NCBI GenBank assembly: GCA_021186555.1
Contig: JAJKFL010000004.1
Location: forward strand, 21,728,406-21,792,405
Direction: 5' to 3'
Length of the DNA stretch: 64,000 bases
Origin: Reticulitermes speratus
Lineage: Eukaryota > Arthropoda > Insecta > Blattodea > Rhinotermitidae
A program made the translations under genes and the position numbers. Below the pieces are notes generated by a model. That model saw only the letters and a list, made by a program, of their open reading frames with translations, had not been told where the DNA came from and ran no database searches. Of this stretch, positions 1-9,660 are shown piece after piece (positions within the stretch are counted from its first letter, which is position 1; each line of letters opens with the position of its first letter).

Positions 1-749
1 AATGGAAAATGTACTTTATTTCAGTGATTACAGCTAAAGAAAACGCTGTTATTAAGGTTGCATGACATATGAAATGTTTTAGGTCGATAAAGACGAGGGA
101 TGCAGACCTACAACCCTCCAGATATAGTGAGTTCATATACGGAGGTACAGGCGAAGCAAGAATTTAGAATTCAATCAGTACCATTGAACTCATCTAACGC
201 GTACTTAAACCTCTTACACATCTGAAACACATAGGCCACAAACTACACCTCGGCAGTAACAGCCCCCCCCCTTCCACGTACATCAAAGATCTTAGCAAAT
301 ATATTGAGAAGTTGGTAAGCTATGCACAGAACAAACAGCTTCATTGAGGATAATCTTAAAATATATCTTACATAAACAGGACGAAAATGACGGGGCTGTA
401 TTTTTCTGGCTTATATTAAGATCTACTGAGAGCTTATTTTGAAAGCAGTAATTTGGCCACAGGTTCCATGAAATGCAGGAACCTGTTCCACTGTTTAGAA
501 CACAGTCGTTGAACCCAGCCGTTCAAAATAGTTCCAAGAAGAGTTATGCTTTATTTATACAACATAAAATAATAGCATGCTGAGAAATCCGTATCTACCA
601 GTCCTGAATATTTACTCTTGAAACTACTGAAAAGTATTCTGATTGACAGTGGTACTAACTGTTCGGCGTGAATAACTTTCAGACAATTTTAAGCTTGCTT
701 CAATAAACTCACCATCTCTGATGCTCATGAAAAACTTCATACTTAAAAC
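1..749. other. Unassigned AT-rich DNA
   Basis: I see no gene, no element ends and no tandem repeat here apart from a run of nine C at 263-271. No open frame of convincing length or composition is present. Confidence 0.6.
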
Positions 750-819
750 ACGAATTTAAAATACAAATATAAAAACGTTTATTACCAACAAATTGCACTT
801 GTCCATGAAGAGACCACAA

Positions 820-863
820 CTCCTACATGTTTCGATTGTGATTTACGGCCATCTTCAGGAAGC
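820..863 (-). ncRNA. Hammerhead ribozyme motif, left arm of element 1
   Basis: On the minus strand the order is CUUC, CUGAAGA, U, a GGCC-led stem II region, GAAA, ACAUGU, A, GGAG. Stem I can form as CUUC with GGAG (one G-U pair). Stem II is poorly paired in this copy, so activity is doubtful although the core letters are kept. Cleavage, if any, would follow the A of the GUA triplet. Confidence 0.6.
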
Positions 864-1006
864 ATCAGTATATACTAAAAGACATATATAGCGTTAGCAC
901 ACAGCTTTGCCAAATAGTAAATTGTAAAAAAATAAAACATTGCATGCATTTACAATTTGACAAAGCTGTGTGTTAATGCTGTACATGTCTTTTCGTATAT
1001 ATTGAC

Positions 1007-1050
1007 GCTCCCTGAAGATGTCTGTAAATAATAGTCGAAACTTGTAGGAG
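1007..1050 (+). ncRNA. Hammerhead ribozyme motif, right arm of element 1
   Basis: Stem I is CUCC (1008-1011) with GGAG (1047-1050), four Watson-Crick pairs. The core is CUGAAGA (1012-1018) and GAAA (1037-1040). Stem III is ACUUGU followed by A1046, the predicted cleavage position. The left side of stem II has changed from UGGC to UGUC, so the hairpin is weak. This is a near-canonical minimal type I layout that has lost part of stem II. Confidence 0.62.
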
Positions 1051-1147
1051 TGGTGCTCTATTCATTGACAAGTGTAATTTGTTGGTAATGTACTACGTTA
1101 TGTGCATCAATTGCACGGAGGATGTACAATATTAAACGAATTTAAAA

Positions 1148-2897
1148 ATTGACACCGACCACATTCACTTCAAACGTTCTTCGATGTCTTATTAAATTTA
1201 AATAACTATGTGAAAGCTAATTCATGATAATTAGTATAATTATCTTTATAGCTATAAACTGATGTCTACAATAAATTAGTCTATTGTGTAAAATAGCAAA
1301 TAACTCATTCTGAAAATATATTTTCTCCAAATGGAGTGTAGGTATTCTGTATTTAAGTTCTGCTTTTATGTCACCCTGGTTTTAAGCTACTGAACTAAAA
1401 GCCCTTCCAACATTTATATCCGACACGACTTGTCATTATGGAAACTCCACGAAGAACACTATGAAATAAACGCGCCACAAGAAATCCCATCAAGATATGA
1501 ATCTCCTGTAATATTCGCGGTATGATTCGTCACATTGCAATGTTACCAGTGAATTACATTGTCTCAGTACTTTCGGTAGAAGGAATATGTGAAGTATTAA
1601 GCTAGTATATTATAAATAACATTGCCTGAACACAATTACAGTTTCTTGGAAATTATTTTTCTCAATGTTAAAAAAGCAAATCATAAAAATGGATTGCTGA
1701 AGACTTAAAAACTAGCACCCTTCTGTCAGACGAAACAGATTAAATTTCCAACCGTGTAACAATCAAAATAAATGATAATATAACAAAGTACACACAATCT
1801 GTCACAACTGTATTTTAATTATCTTCCGTAATCAATAATTAAAATATCGTTGTGACTTACAAGTACTACGTACTTTGATGTTTATACTGTCATTCACAGT
1901 AGGTTATGTTTATATGCACTGATCGTAAGACAAAACAGTCCTTAAAAGGCTTAAGCACATTCGTCCGCAAAGATTGAATCTTTTGCTCGACAGTGTTACA
2001 ATATGTTTTCCACACAGCGCTTATGGTGAAATGATTAGCCCTTTAAAGCCCAGTCATTACGTTATGTACCTCCAGGTTTAACATTCAAAATTTTAGGTTC
2101 TGCCCACAGAGTGCATTTAAGATTCGTATTGTTCTCAGAAAAAAGAGTGAATATTTCTCTACACAGCATGAAATGGTTTTTATAACTGAGACGGAGTGTG
2201 TATGAACTGAATATTTAAATATCAATATAATTCCGGTTAATCATGATGGGAAATTCACGCAACGGCATTTGCTGAAAGGACTTTCAGAACATAATTTCCA
2301 CCAATATTTCCATCCAGGGCAGAGGCACTGGAATGCATATAGTCGTGTACTTATAAAAATTAAAAAATCACTAATATTTATGGCAATACTATTTGTAGTC
2401 TTTCTGGCCCTTTGTAGGACCTTATGCGATCGTTATATTCCTAGAGGTTAGGTGTGGCGATCCTGTTAGTTTTTGCGGTTTTTATAACAAGAAGACAGAA
2501 ACGTGAGGAGACTGTGAATAGGCTGCAGGTGTACATTACCTCATTGGAGTACTTGACAACAGGCAGCGGGATCCAGTGGTAGCCCAGTGCGTTGTCCCAA
2601 AGCATCCCTTTGCTCCACACCTCGATGAGTAACCCAGTGTTAACGTCATTCGTCTCGCTGAGGGCAAAAAAAAACCAGCAAATATTGTTGTTACCAAAAA
2701 ACAGAGACAATTAATACGGTAAGTACTGGACAAAATGTATGGTACTGACTTCGGCTTGGGCGCTCAGCGTAGGAATGTAACAATTACAGCACGGATGGTT
2801 ATAACCAGTGCTTCTGTGTGACGGTACGCAACGACCAGCAACGGTACGGCGTACCGGCAGCATTATTGATGGTGACACATTAGACAGTACATTCAGA
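1148..2897. other. Unassigned AT-rich DNA with one small palindrome
   Basis: No gene is recognised. Short open frames such as 2269-2451 (+) have no family resemblance. The only structure I can support is the small inverted repeat listed at 1801-1856. Confidence 0.55.
1801..1856. repeat. 22 bp inverted repeat, MITE-like
   Basis: The left arm 1801-1822 (GTCACAACTGTATTTTAATT plus AT) is the near-perfect reverse complement of 1835-1856, with a 12 bp spacer. Weaker complementarity continues outward (AAGTAC near 1787 and 1870). It could be a small MITE remnant. No target duplication is evident. Confidence 0.45.
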
Positions 2898-2991
2898 ACG
2901 TCAGTCTTAATATTATACATCTTCCGCGCAATTAATAAAGATATACAAGTTTATAACCAACACATTGCAATTATTAAAAACAGAAAAATTC

Positions 2992-3034
2992 CTCCTACAG
3001 CTTCGGATATTTGTCTGTGTCCATCTTCAGGGAG
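2992..3034 (-). ncRNA. Hammerhead motif, decayed
   Basis: The minus strand reads CUCC, CUGAAGA, UGGAC..., CCGAAGC, UGUA, GGAG. Stem I (CUCC with GGAG) and the CUGANGA box are intact, but GAAAC has become GAAGC. This changes the 15.1 A that should pair at the base of stem III, so I expect it to be inactive. Confidence 0.55.
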
Positions 3035-3284
3035 TATCAGTACTAAAAGATGTATACAGCGTTGTTATACAGCCTTGCATTTGTAGATGGTAAAATATAT
3101 AATGGCAGCAGACCATTAAAACACCTATGTACAGTGTTATATAAAAATATGTTAAAATTATTATTATACAAGACAGTTATTGAAATCTTCTGCATCCAAA
3201 CATCTTGAAATACTAAAATCTATACGAGTAAAATCGACTGGTAATTCTTATATATTGCCACTCTATGTTTAAACAATGAAGGAT

Positions 3285-3316
3285 CACTCTGACAAATAAC
3301 CGAAACATGTAGGAGT
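3285..3316 (+). ncRNA. Hammerhead motif lacking part of stem II
   Basis: The sequence CACTCTGA is followed directly by CAAATAACCGAAACATGTAG, so the 5' half of stem II is deleted while GAAACAUGUAGGAG is preserved. It cannot fold as a complete ribozyme. It marks the second arm of element 2. Confidence 0.5.
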
Positions 3317-3480
3317 GTTTTCTATTCTTAATAAGTGCAGTTTGTTGGTTACACACTTGTATATCAGGACGTCAGGTTTACCTGCCTTCTAAAAGTGAAT
3401 ATTGGCGTTTTACAAAAATAGAGCACTGGTTATATCATATATCACTTCTATTAGGCTAGATTAATAATTATCTTCTCCAT

Positions 3481-3600
3481 CAGGACTGTGACCCAGCCAG
3501 CCCTATAATTGTTTCACCGGGAGTGAAGCGGCCTGAGGTTAGAACTGGCATCTATCTAGCACCGAGGATAGAACTGTGTGGAGCTTTAACTCAAAGCCGC
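3481..3600 (+). mobile_element. SINE family 1 fragment (body only)
   Basis: The stretch GGGAGTGAAGCGGCCTGAGG followed by CATCTATCTAGCACCGAGG matches the middle of the tRNA-derived SINE seen complete at 58.3 kb (GGGGATAAAGCG ... CCATCTAGCGCCGAGG). The tRNA-like head is missing or unrecognisable. Confidence 0.5.
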
Positions 3601-6180
3601 CCATGCTTTTGTATGTGGTGGTAATCACAGGCGACTTAATTGTTACCTTCGCTTCAGAAAACACATGGCATATTTGACAATCCTCACATTTTCTACTACC
3701 TCTATGAAGATTATGCGACGCTGTGACACTAAGCAGTTCGTGAGGATTATTGGAGTGTCATTACTCACGAGTGTTTGAAGGTATCACTCAGGAACTAGTA
3801 ACATACATCACTGTAGTCGGACTTGTACATCGAACCCATGCATTACGGAGCATGACTTATGAAATACATTCCGTTAATTATGTGCGGTCCTGAAAGTGTA
3901 AACTTGATTTCAGTTTATTAATTGTCTCATCGCATGAAAATATGCGTGCCAGAAAGAGGCCGTGCCCATGTGTCCAGCCCATGAAATCACTTATATGTGT
4001 CGCAAGCCTGTCCTTTAACACAGACGGAACTGCTGGACGAGTTAAGACAAGGCGCAGCTTCGGTGTGGATGTCGCGATTATAGTATAATATTTAAGTTTT
4101 CAAATATGGCTTTTTGAAACTTTGTCCTCTGATCGTGTCGTACACGTGGTGGTTAGTTAACCTGTCTGCACACACACACTCACACACACACACACCTCAT
4201 ATATGTGTCAGCACAAACTGCAATATTACTGTCAAAATTCTTGGGCCTCTAGAGACAGTCGGTCTGTAGAATTACCAAGTCAACTGTCGCTCCACTGGAT
4301 CCTAAGATGAGGAACTTCATTCGAATCCACAACTTCGCAGTCCGTATCTAATTTGTTTTAATATTATCCTCTCATCTAAGCCTAAACCTTCTACATGTTT
4401 TCTTTTCTTCAGATTTTAATCTAAGGTTTTTTATTTATTTTATTCTCCCTGCCCAGCTCCTATTTATTTCGGCACCCTGATCGTATTTACTAAGAAACGC
4501 AAAGTACAAAGATCCTCATTTAAATATTTTCTAATTACTGTTGTAACCAAATAATTAACTTCTTGGTTCCATAAAAGACATGGAGTACCTTGACCAAGTC
4601 ATAAAGAATGGTCATGATTCAGTCTCTTAGTTGACATTTCTAGCATTGTCTTATTACATTCCTATATTTATACTTTAAAAAAGGCATGTTTACATCCTTA
4701 CCTAACTGATTATTTTCGACTGAGGGGTTAGCTGTGCATGCCTACATACTTGTAATGACTTTCAAGTGCATACTGGATTCGAACAAATTAGAAGAGCACA
4801 AAGTCACGCGACTTTTTGAAAGGTATGAGTTTTAAATACAGCAAACACCATACATTTTACTTTAAACTACTATCACAGGCGTTGTGTGAGCATTTGCGAG
4901 ACTACATCGGCATGGCAAACATAAGTTTATTAAGCTGAATGTTTATGGCATATATGTTATTTTATAGAATGTTTAGCGGGTAGCACAGTGACAGAGGTTA
5001 AGCCCCGCTGGGAAATAAGGGTTGATTAGGAAGGGATGTCAACCAGAGCAGCTTGAATTATGGTTATGGAGATACAGAAACCTGAAATAAGTGGCTTTCT
5101 CGGCAGTGAATCACAAAGAATGTGACAGGATCTATAGAAAGCTGTTAAACACAACATTCTATCATACTTTTATTCTCAATGCGAGTGTACAGGTGTGTAT
5201 ATGTCCATAAAGACCGATAGAACAAGCTTATCTAAATGTGGGTACTATTTTTTACTAATTTTCACATTATGCATTACCTTAAATGCATCCTTGATTTAAA
5301 TTTGATGCAAAGAATTATTCTAATAAAAGTATTTGAAATTTAATTCATCATAGGATAAAAACTACGAAAATGTTTCTTAAACTTACAGAATTCGGGAAAA
5401 CAAATTGATAGCTTTAGAACATCAGTTAAATCAGCTAAAATATTTCTAAATACATAAATTATCACAAATGTGGTTGAAGCGTACACAACTTTAAACAATT
5501 TCAAAGTTTTCACCAATAATAATAAATACTTTAAATGTCTCTCTGTCAGATTGTGTAAGGTAATAAACAGAAATTTTTCATAATTATAGACGTAGAATAT
5601 TCTTCTATTTTTTCTACATTTCAGCGGACAATTCCATTTGATCAAAGCCCCTCATTTTTTAAACATCATGTACAACATACCACAAACCTTATCATCACGC
5701 GATGACAGTAAATGTTCACGAGATTTTTTGCAATTACACGAGGTGTTGGTATTGAATAACGAGGTTGAGGGCGAAATTCCAGACCTTGACCGGTGACCAC
5801 CAAAGTAAATATACGAGTACACTGGTTACCGTTGAACCTTCCTCTAGCCGCCTGCTAAATCATGAACCACGCTCCGTTATGTTGGAGTAGTGTCTAGTTA
5901 ATTTCCCTAAACGGTTTATTGAACTTGCTGCGATCATGCTTGATAAAGAACTTGAGCAAAGAGTCTACAAGAAGTTTCTTGCAAAATTTAAGAACTTCCA
6001 AAGAAACCTTCAGGTTGTTACGTTAGATGCTGAAGAAGACGGCAGACTTACTTAAGACACGCTCACAACATGACTTCAGAGGGTGTGTTGAGGGCTTGAA
6101 GACTAGTATGCAGCGGTAACTTCCGGTATAAATTACTTTGAAGGGAATACCATATAGATACTATAATTTCATTCACAATT
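3601..6180. other. Unassigned AT-rich DNA
   Basis: Apart from a short CA tract at 4169-4196, I see no gene or element boundary. The frame at 5340-5645 (-) is 101 codons of A/T-driven composition without any recognisable motif. Confidence 0.55.
4169..4196. repeat. (CA)n microsatellite
   Basis: An imperfect run of CA dinucleotides with one CT interruption. Confidence 0.9.
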
Positions 6181-6340
6181 TTAAAAAAACCAACAAATGC
6201 ACTATATTATCAAGTATTGTTCAATATCCCCTACATATGTTTTCGGTTCCAGTTGAACCATCTTCAGGGGGTCAAGGTTCCATTCATATTACATCCATTA
6301 GTTAATCTGATGATATAATATATATACACCACAATATAAT
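6181..6340 (-). mobile_element. Single arm of a Penelope/retrozyme-like element
   Basis: The left part (CCAACAAATGCACTATATT, 6190-6208, through CCCCTACATATG) closely matches the left arm of the element at 22.24 kb, in the same orientation. The opposite arm is not found nearby. The region after the motif (6270-6340) continues the same family for a short way. This is a partial copy, with no ORF and no clear target duplication. Confidence 0.6.
6228..6270 (-). ncRNA. Hammerhead ribozyme motif, intact core
   Basis: On the minus strand, CCCC before CUGAAGA pairs with GGGG after the predicted cleavage A. Stem II is a clean hairpin (GGUUC, loop, GAACC). The stem III segment is ACAUAUGU, a perfect self-complement, preceded by one extra A. 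The core boxes CUGANGA and GAAA are unmutated. An unpaired U separates A9 from stem II, as in the sister copies. Confidence 0.68.
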
Positions 6341-7272
6341 GTCAAGTTACTATCACATTAACAGGCTACACTGGCTTGTACGAAAACCCAGAAGCCGAAG
6401 AATCAGTGTCCTTGAATGTGCAGGAAGCGTATCTTTTGGGTCTCTTAAATCACTATCATTACGAATGTTTACTGTATCAGGAAAACTGGTTACAAAAGGA
6501 AGGCAGTCGAAATAAACCAGAAATCATGCACTGCGACTTTTGATTATACCTTCGTAAAGACATCACAATCTAGGACCCACTACGGACCACTCCCAGAGTA
6601 GTACACGTGAGATTTGTTATGGAGAAAGTGACACTGGGATAAGTTTTCCTCCGAGCAACTCTGTTTTCCCCTGTCAATTACCATTTTACAAATGCTCCAT
6701 ATAAATTCATCCATCATCCATGGCAGGGACAATGAGCTCTGTCAGGGCCGTAGTTCCAACACAAATACCGTAGTCTCACCCGACCGCAACAGAATAAAAA
6801 ATTACTGAAAAAACCAAGAGGTAAAATTTTCATACAATTACGTGATATAACTTTTCAACACACAGAGAATATTTCATAACTATTTACAGACCATTTGCAT
6901 TAAATAATAATACCCATCTTCGGGTGCAGAATTTAAATGATTAAAAACTAGAGTATGCCGATTACGCACAATCTACACGTATATGTCAGTGTTATGGATA
7001 TAAGTGTTGAACAAATATATTTATAATGTTTACATGTCAGCAACTGCAGACATAATGACGATGCTAATCTTTGAGTTTATACAGAATGATTGAAAATTAA
7101 ACACATAACATTAACTGGCTGTGTGTCCTAAATTAAAATCTACATTGTGACAATCCTTGCACCATTTTCAACCATAACCATAATTTAGTATCATATTTCA
7201 ACAGCCCCCCCCCCCACCCAGCATTCTGTACGCGCACCTGCAACCGGCAAGACACAGGCTCAACGCAAATTC
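6341..7272. other. Unassigned DNA
   Basis: No gene or repeat is recognised, except for a C-rich run at 7205-7217. Confidence 0.5.
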
Positions 7273-7485
7273 TTAAGAATAAAACAGCGACAAAACATCT
7301 CGAATTTTTTGTTCCAGTTCATCAAGTGTTCTTGGTCTTGATTTTAGACTTCCGCTTTGGCCCACCCTATACAAAAAATCGGCACTTCGAAGCCATTCTG
7401 CTGATCGTCGACGCCCAATCCACTGACCAGTAAAATGGCTGTCAAGCCACGCACGAACAGGAAGTAAAAATATGGTGTTGTTCAT
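7273..7485 (-). pseudogene. Tc1/mariner-like transposase, C-terminal scrap
   Basis: The 70-codon frame reads PVRAWLDSHFTGQWIGRRRS near its start and SRPRTLDELEQKIRDVLSLF at its end. Both ends resemble the C-terminal region of mariner/Tc1-type transposases (VR.WLD..FP.RWIGRRG...EW..RSPDLTP.DFFLWG...RP.TLDELEQ.IRD). The middle is shortened. After EWLRS the text jumps to ADFLYRVGQSG, so the PDLTP.DFFLWG stretch that carries the last acidic catalytic residue is missing or altered. No upstream catalytic domain is visible. It is a dead fragment lying just left of the pogo-like element but apparently unrelated to it. Confidence 0.6.
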
Positions 7486-7560
7486 CCTCGCGTGACATGC
7501 AGTTCTTCATAATTCTCCTACTGAAAAACAATTAGTAACACGAAATTTTCCAGCATCATA

Positions 7561-7591
7561 TACCGTATATTCTCGAATCTAATGCGCACCC
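7561..7591 (+). repeat. Left terminal inverted repeat of pogo-like element
   Basis: It starts with TA, then CCGTATATTCTCGAATCTAA, then TGCGCACCC. Its reverse complement closes the element at 8240-8287, with one extra internal copy of the TGCG.ATTAGATTC unit on that side. Confidence 0.78.
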
Positions 7592-7748
7592 TTTTTACAG
7601 TTTTAGAGGGCTAAAAAATCAGATGCGTATTAGATTCCCGTGCGGATTAGATTCCCGGTCTAGAGCTGGATTTTGGAAAAATGATTGAGCTGCTGTACGT
7701 GCCGTAAGAACAATACAATACAATAATCTATTATTTTATTATTTATTA

Positions 7749-8006
7749 TTATAATAATATAATAATTGGGTCCGTGAATTTCCTTCGTGACGCCTCACAC
7801 CCGCTGATCGCTGCCTTGTGTTTCCGCCATAGTCGAACGTTGCTTTCATCAACTCCAAAAATTGCTGCGGCTTTGCGGTTTCCATTCTCCTCTGCGCACC
7901 GAATAACTTCACGTTTGAACTTTGCCGTATATGAGAGTCGTTTAGATTTCAGGTGTCCCTCTTCCATAACTACGGTACACGACAAATTGGAACAAGCACC
8001 TCCCAC
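7749..8006 (-). pseudogene. Pogo/CENP-B-type transposase N-terminus (HTH)
   Basis: The 85-codon frame contains KRLSYTAKFKREVIRCAEEN and then GNRKAAAIFGVDESNVRLWR, closing with KHK. This is the pattern of the N-terminal helix-turn-helix (psq/CENP-B-N type) of pogo-family transposases: basic start, FK..V..YAEE.GN..AA..FGVDE..VR.WRK. In that family the domain binds the element's ends. The likely start is the second Met (position 7967), which puts the domain at residues 9-52 of the shorter protein. The frame ends shortly after the domain, and the DDE/D nuclease is absent. The remnant could still bind the terminal repeats if expressed, but it cannot catalyse movement. Confidence 0.7.
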
Positions 8007-8589
8007 GTTTCAACAACTAAAGCTCAGCTGGCTTCAGACGAGATTGCGCACGTCTGTTGAGAAAGGCCCCGCCTCTATCGGTATGACTCATCGGCCACAG
8101 GCGTAGCGTCGGATTTTAACGCACTGGTAACATCCAATATTATTCAATCAGTCGCCCCGTGTGCAAGGGGTGGTTGAAGGAAAGGTGCGGATTAGAATCG
8201 CGAACTAACTTTTTTTCGTTTAAGAAGTCGCCAAAAGCTGGGTGCGTATTAGATTCGGATGCGCATTAGATTCGAGAATATACGGTACTTACTTTACAAG
8301 CACCCTGTGTATGCCAAATTTAACGTACACTGATAGAAATTGTGCAAATAACACTACTAATTATGTGTACTGACAATATTTCCTAGTAGAATCACCATTC
8401 AGACAGAAATAACTGAAGGGAAGCTCTTGTTAGAATTTCTGCGCAAAACCAGTGTAGTCAAACGCCATTAGGTTCTTCTGGGACACTTAGATGGCCTAAC
8501 ATCGCTGTCTTAATGTTCACAGCCGAAACAACCCCAAATCGCACGTAGGTGGATTTTTCAGTGAGTAACAGTAAGTGATGAAGGGTAAG

Positions 8590-8885
8590 ATGTCCCTGGG
8601 CTTAATTCAACACCACGCCGTAAAGACGCATGGGGAGTGGAAATACGGCTCCACGCATTCTTAATCTAGGCACTATATGGGATTAGCAGCAGCTTCGCGA
8701 TGCGTCCGCTTTAGCACCAAAACATTCCCATTGGATGAAGGCCTGGCTGGTTCACATTGCCCGTCTGGACGCGGTGGAGAGGAGAAATATCTGCCCCCGC
8801 CTGGAATCGAAACCCCATTTCTTTGTCGTCCAGCCGGTAGTCCAGTCACTGTAGTAGCTGAGCTATCCCGACTCCTACTGTGATT
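8590..8885 (-). mobile_element. tRNA-derived SINE family 1, minus strand
   Basis: Read on the minus strand, it begins GGGATAGCTCAGCTACTACA (A-box region), then GTGACTGGACTACCGGCTGG and GGGTTTCGATTCCAGGCGGG (B-box). A body of about 200 bp follows, with CCTCCACCGCGTCCAGACGG and ATCCAATGGGAATG. The tRNA-like head is the best-preserved part. The body fits the family 1 layout seen at 36.4 and 58.3 kb but is diverged at its end. Confidence 0.7.
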
Positions 8886-8929
8886 TTACATGTTTCAGTT
8901 ATGTTTCTTTTGACATTATAAAAGCAAGA

Positions 8930-9385
8930 GGCTTGGGTAAAAATGAACAAGACTGCACACTGTGTACTCCGTGACGTGGTATATAGATTTCACCACAGTA
9001 AGCTATTCGTTCAAAATTCCACACGGTTTTACGATAGAGGCTTAAACATAACTTAACGACCATAAGAAAAGTACGGCTTTCCCTGTGCCAATTTTCATGA
9101 AACTCGTAACTGCTAAATGGCATCGCGTGGAGATCTTCTATATCGAATTTCACCCAAATCTGTAGAAATTCTTTTAAGCTCTTAAGTATAAAATGGCTGC
9201 CACTGCGCTGATTTTAACGAAACTGGCACTTGCTAGACAACTTTTTGTTAAGAACTTCTATACCGAATTTCATAAAAATCCGACAAATGGTCTAGTCCCT
9301 GATACTAGGTCACGCACAGACAAACTGGCAGACGGATCAAGGGACGTGGTATCCACAAAAGGCAATTTTACTCAATTTTTTTTAT
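8930..9385. repeat. Internally duplicated repeat with short frames
   Basis: Two related segments follow each other. One (about 9075-9170) has AATTTTCATGAAACTCGTAA ... TCTTCTATATCGAATTTCAC. The other (about 9205-9300) has GATTTTAACGAAACTGGCAC ... CTTCTATACCGAATTTCATA. The minus frame 8899-9153 gives SSYEFHENWHRESRTFLMVV, which resembles peptides predicted repeatedly in cockroach and termite genomes. The plus frame 9193-9453 covers the second segment. I take these as translations of a dispersed repeat rather than a host gene. The end near 9310 (CACAGACAAACTGGCAGACG) resembles the 3' part of repeat family E. Confidence 0.45.
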
Positions 9386-9474
9386 GTAGAAGGGCCGCGC
9401 AGCAGAGGCTACGGACGCACCGCAGCCTTGAGGCTTATTGTGCAACCCTATGATGAAGATGATTAGTTTTTTCC

Positions 9475-9660
9475 GTTTTTCCGTGTAATGGAGCACCGGT
9501 GTAATGAAATTGACAGAGTAAAACCGAAGTACTCGGGGAAAAAACTGTCCCAGTGGCACTTTGTCCACCACAAATCCCACATGGACTGACCCGGGATCGA
9601 ACCCGGCCGTCTGCAGTGAGAGGCCGGCGACTAACCGCTTGAGCCATGGCACGGCCATTT
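9475..9660 (-). mobile_element. tRNA-derived SINE family 2, minus strand
   Basis: The minus strand starts GGCCGTGCCATGGCTCAAGC GGTTAGTC (A-box) and continues to GGCCGGGTTCGATCCCGGGT (B-box, with perfect T-arm pairing CCGGG/CCCGG). The family body follows, with GTGGGATTTGTGGTGGACAA and CCCGAGTACTTCGGTTTTAC. A second, more diverged copy with the same body lies at 58.8-59.0 kb. The internal pol III promoter looks intact. Confidence 0.75.

Larger units (their letters stand above)
750..1147 (+). mobile_element. Penelope/retrozyme-like inverted-dimer element 1
   Basis: A 374 bp element lies between two exact 12 bp copies of ACGAATTTAAAA (750-761 and 1136-1147), read as a target-site duplication. 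It consists of two inverted arms of roughly 130-150 bp (about 783-930 and 945-1090) around a short AT-rich spacer. Each arm carries a hammerhead-like motif, on the minus strand in the left arm and on the plus strand in the right. After the right arm comes a 3' module (TTGCACGGAGGATGTACAATA, 1111-1132) that recurs at the ends of the elements at 2.9, 20.3, 22.7 and 17.3 kb. There is no ORF. Known background: Penelope-like elements carry minimal hammerhead ribozymes in their terminal repeats. The assignment is inferred from architecture, because no reverse transcriptase is present. Confidence 0.72.
2898..3380 (-). mobile_element. Penelope/retrozyme-like inverted-dimer element 2
   Basis: This element runs right to left. 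Its 3' module is at the left end (2910-2933) and is the reverse complement of the end of element 1. It lies directly beside ACGTCAGTCTTA (2898-2909), which matches ACGTCAGGTTTA (3369-3380) at 10 of 12 positions, an aged target-site duplication. Inverted arms run from about 2939 to 3040 and from about 3285 to 3368 and contain hammerhead-like motifs facing outward. The core mutations and the worn duplication make it older than the copy at 20.3 kb. There is no ORF. Confidence 0.66.
7561..8287. mobile_element. Pogo-like TA-flanked DNA transposon, non-autonomous
   Basis: The ends are inverted repeats: CCGTATATTCTCGAATCTAA on the left and its reverse complement on the right, with TA on each outer side (7561-7562 and 8286-8287). 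TA duplication is the hallmark of Tc1/mariner-pogo elements. The inner sides carry repeated copies of TGCG(T/G)ATTAGATTC: two after the left end, and at least three before the right end in one orientation. At 727 bp it is too short for a full transposase. It keeps only an N-terminal DNA-binding remnant on the minus strand. Confidence 0.78.

Noticed and set aside
5340..5645. 101-codon minus-strand frame
   Set aside because: Its composition follows AT richness (Lys/Phe/Tyr/Leu). No family resemblance.
9585..9656. Free-standing tRNA gene
   Set aside because: The T-arm and B-box are good, but the acceptor strand does not close and a SINE body follows, so it is the head of SINE family 2.
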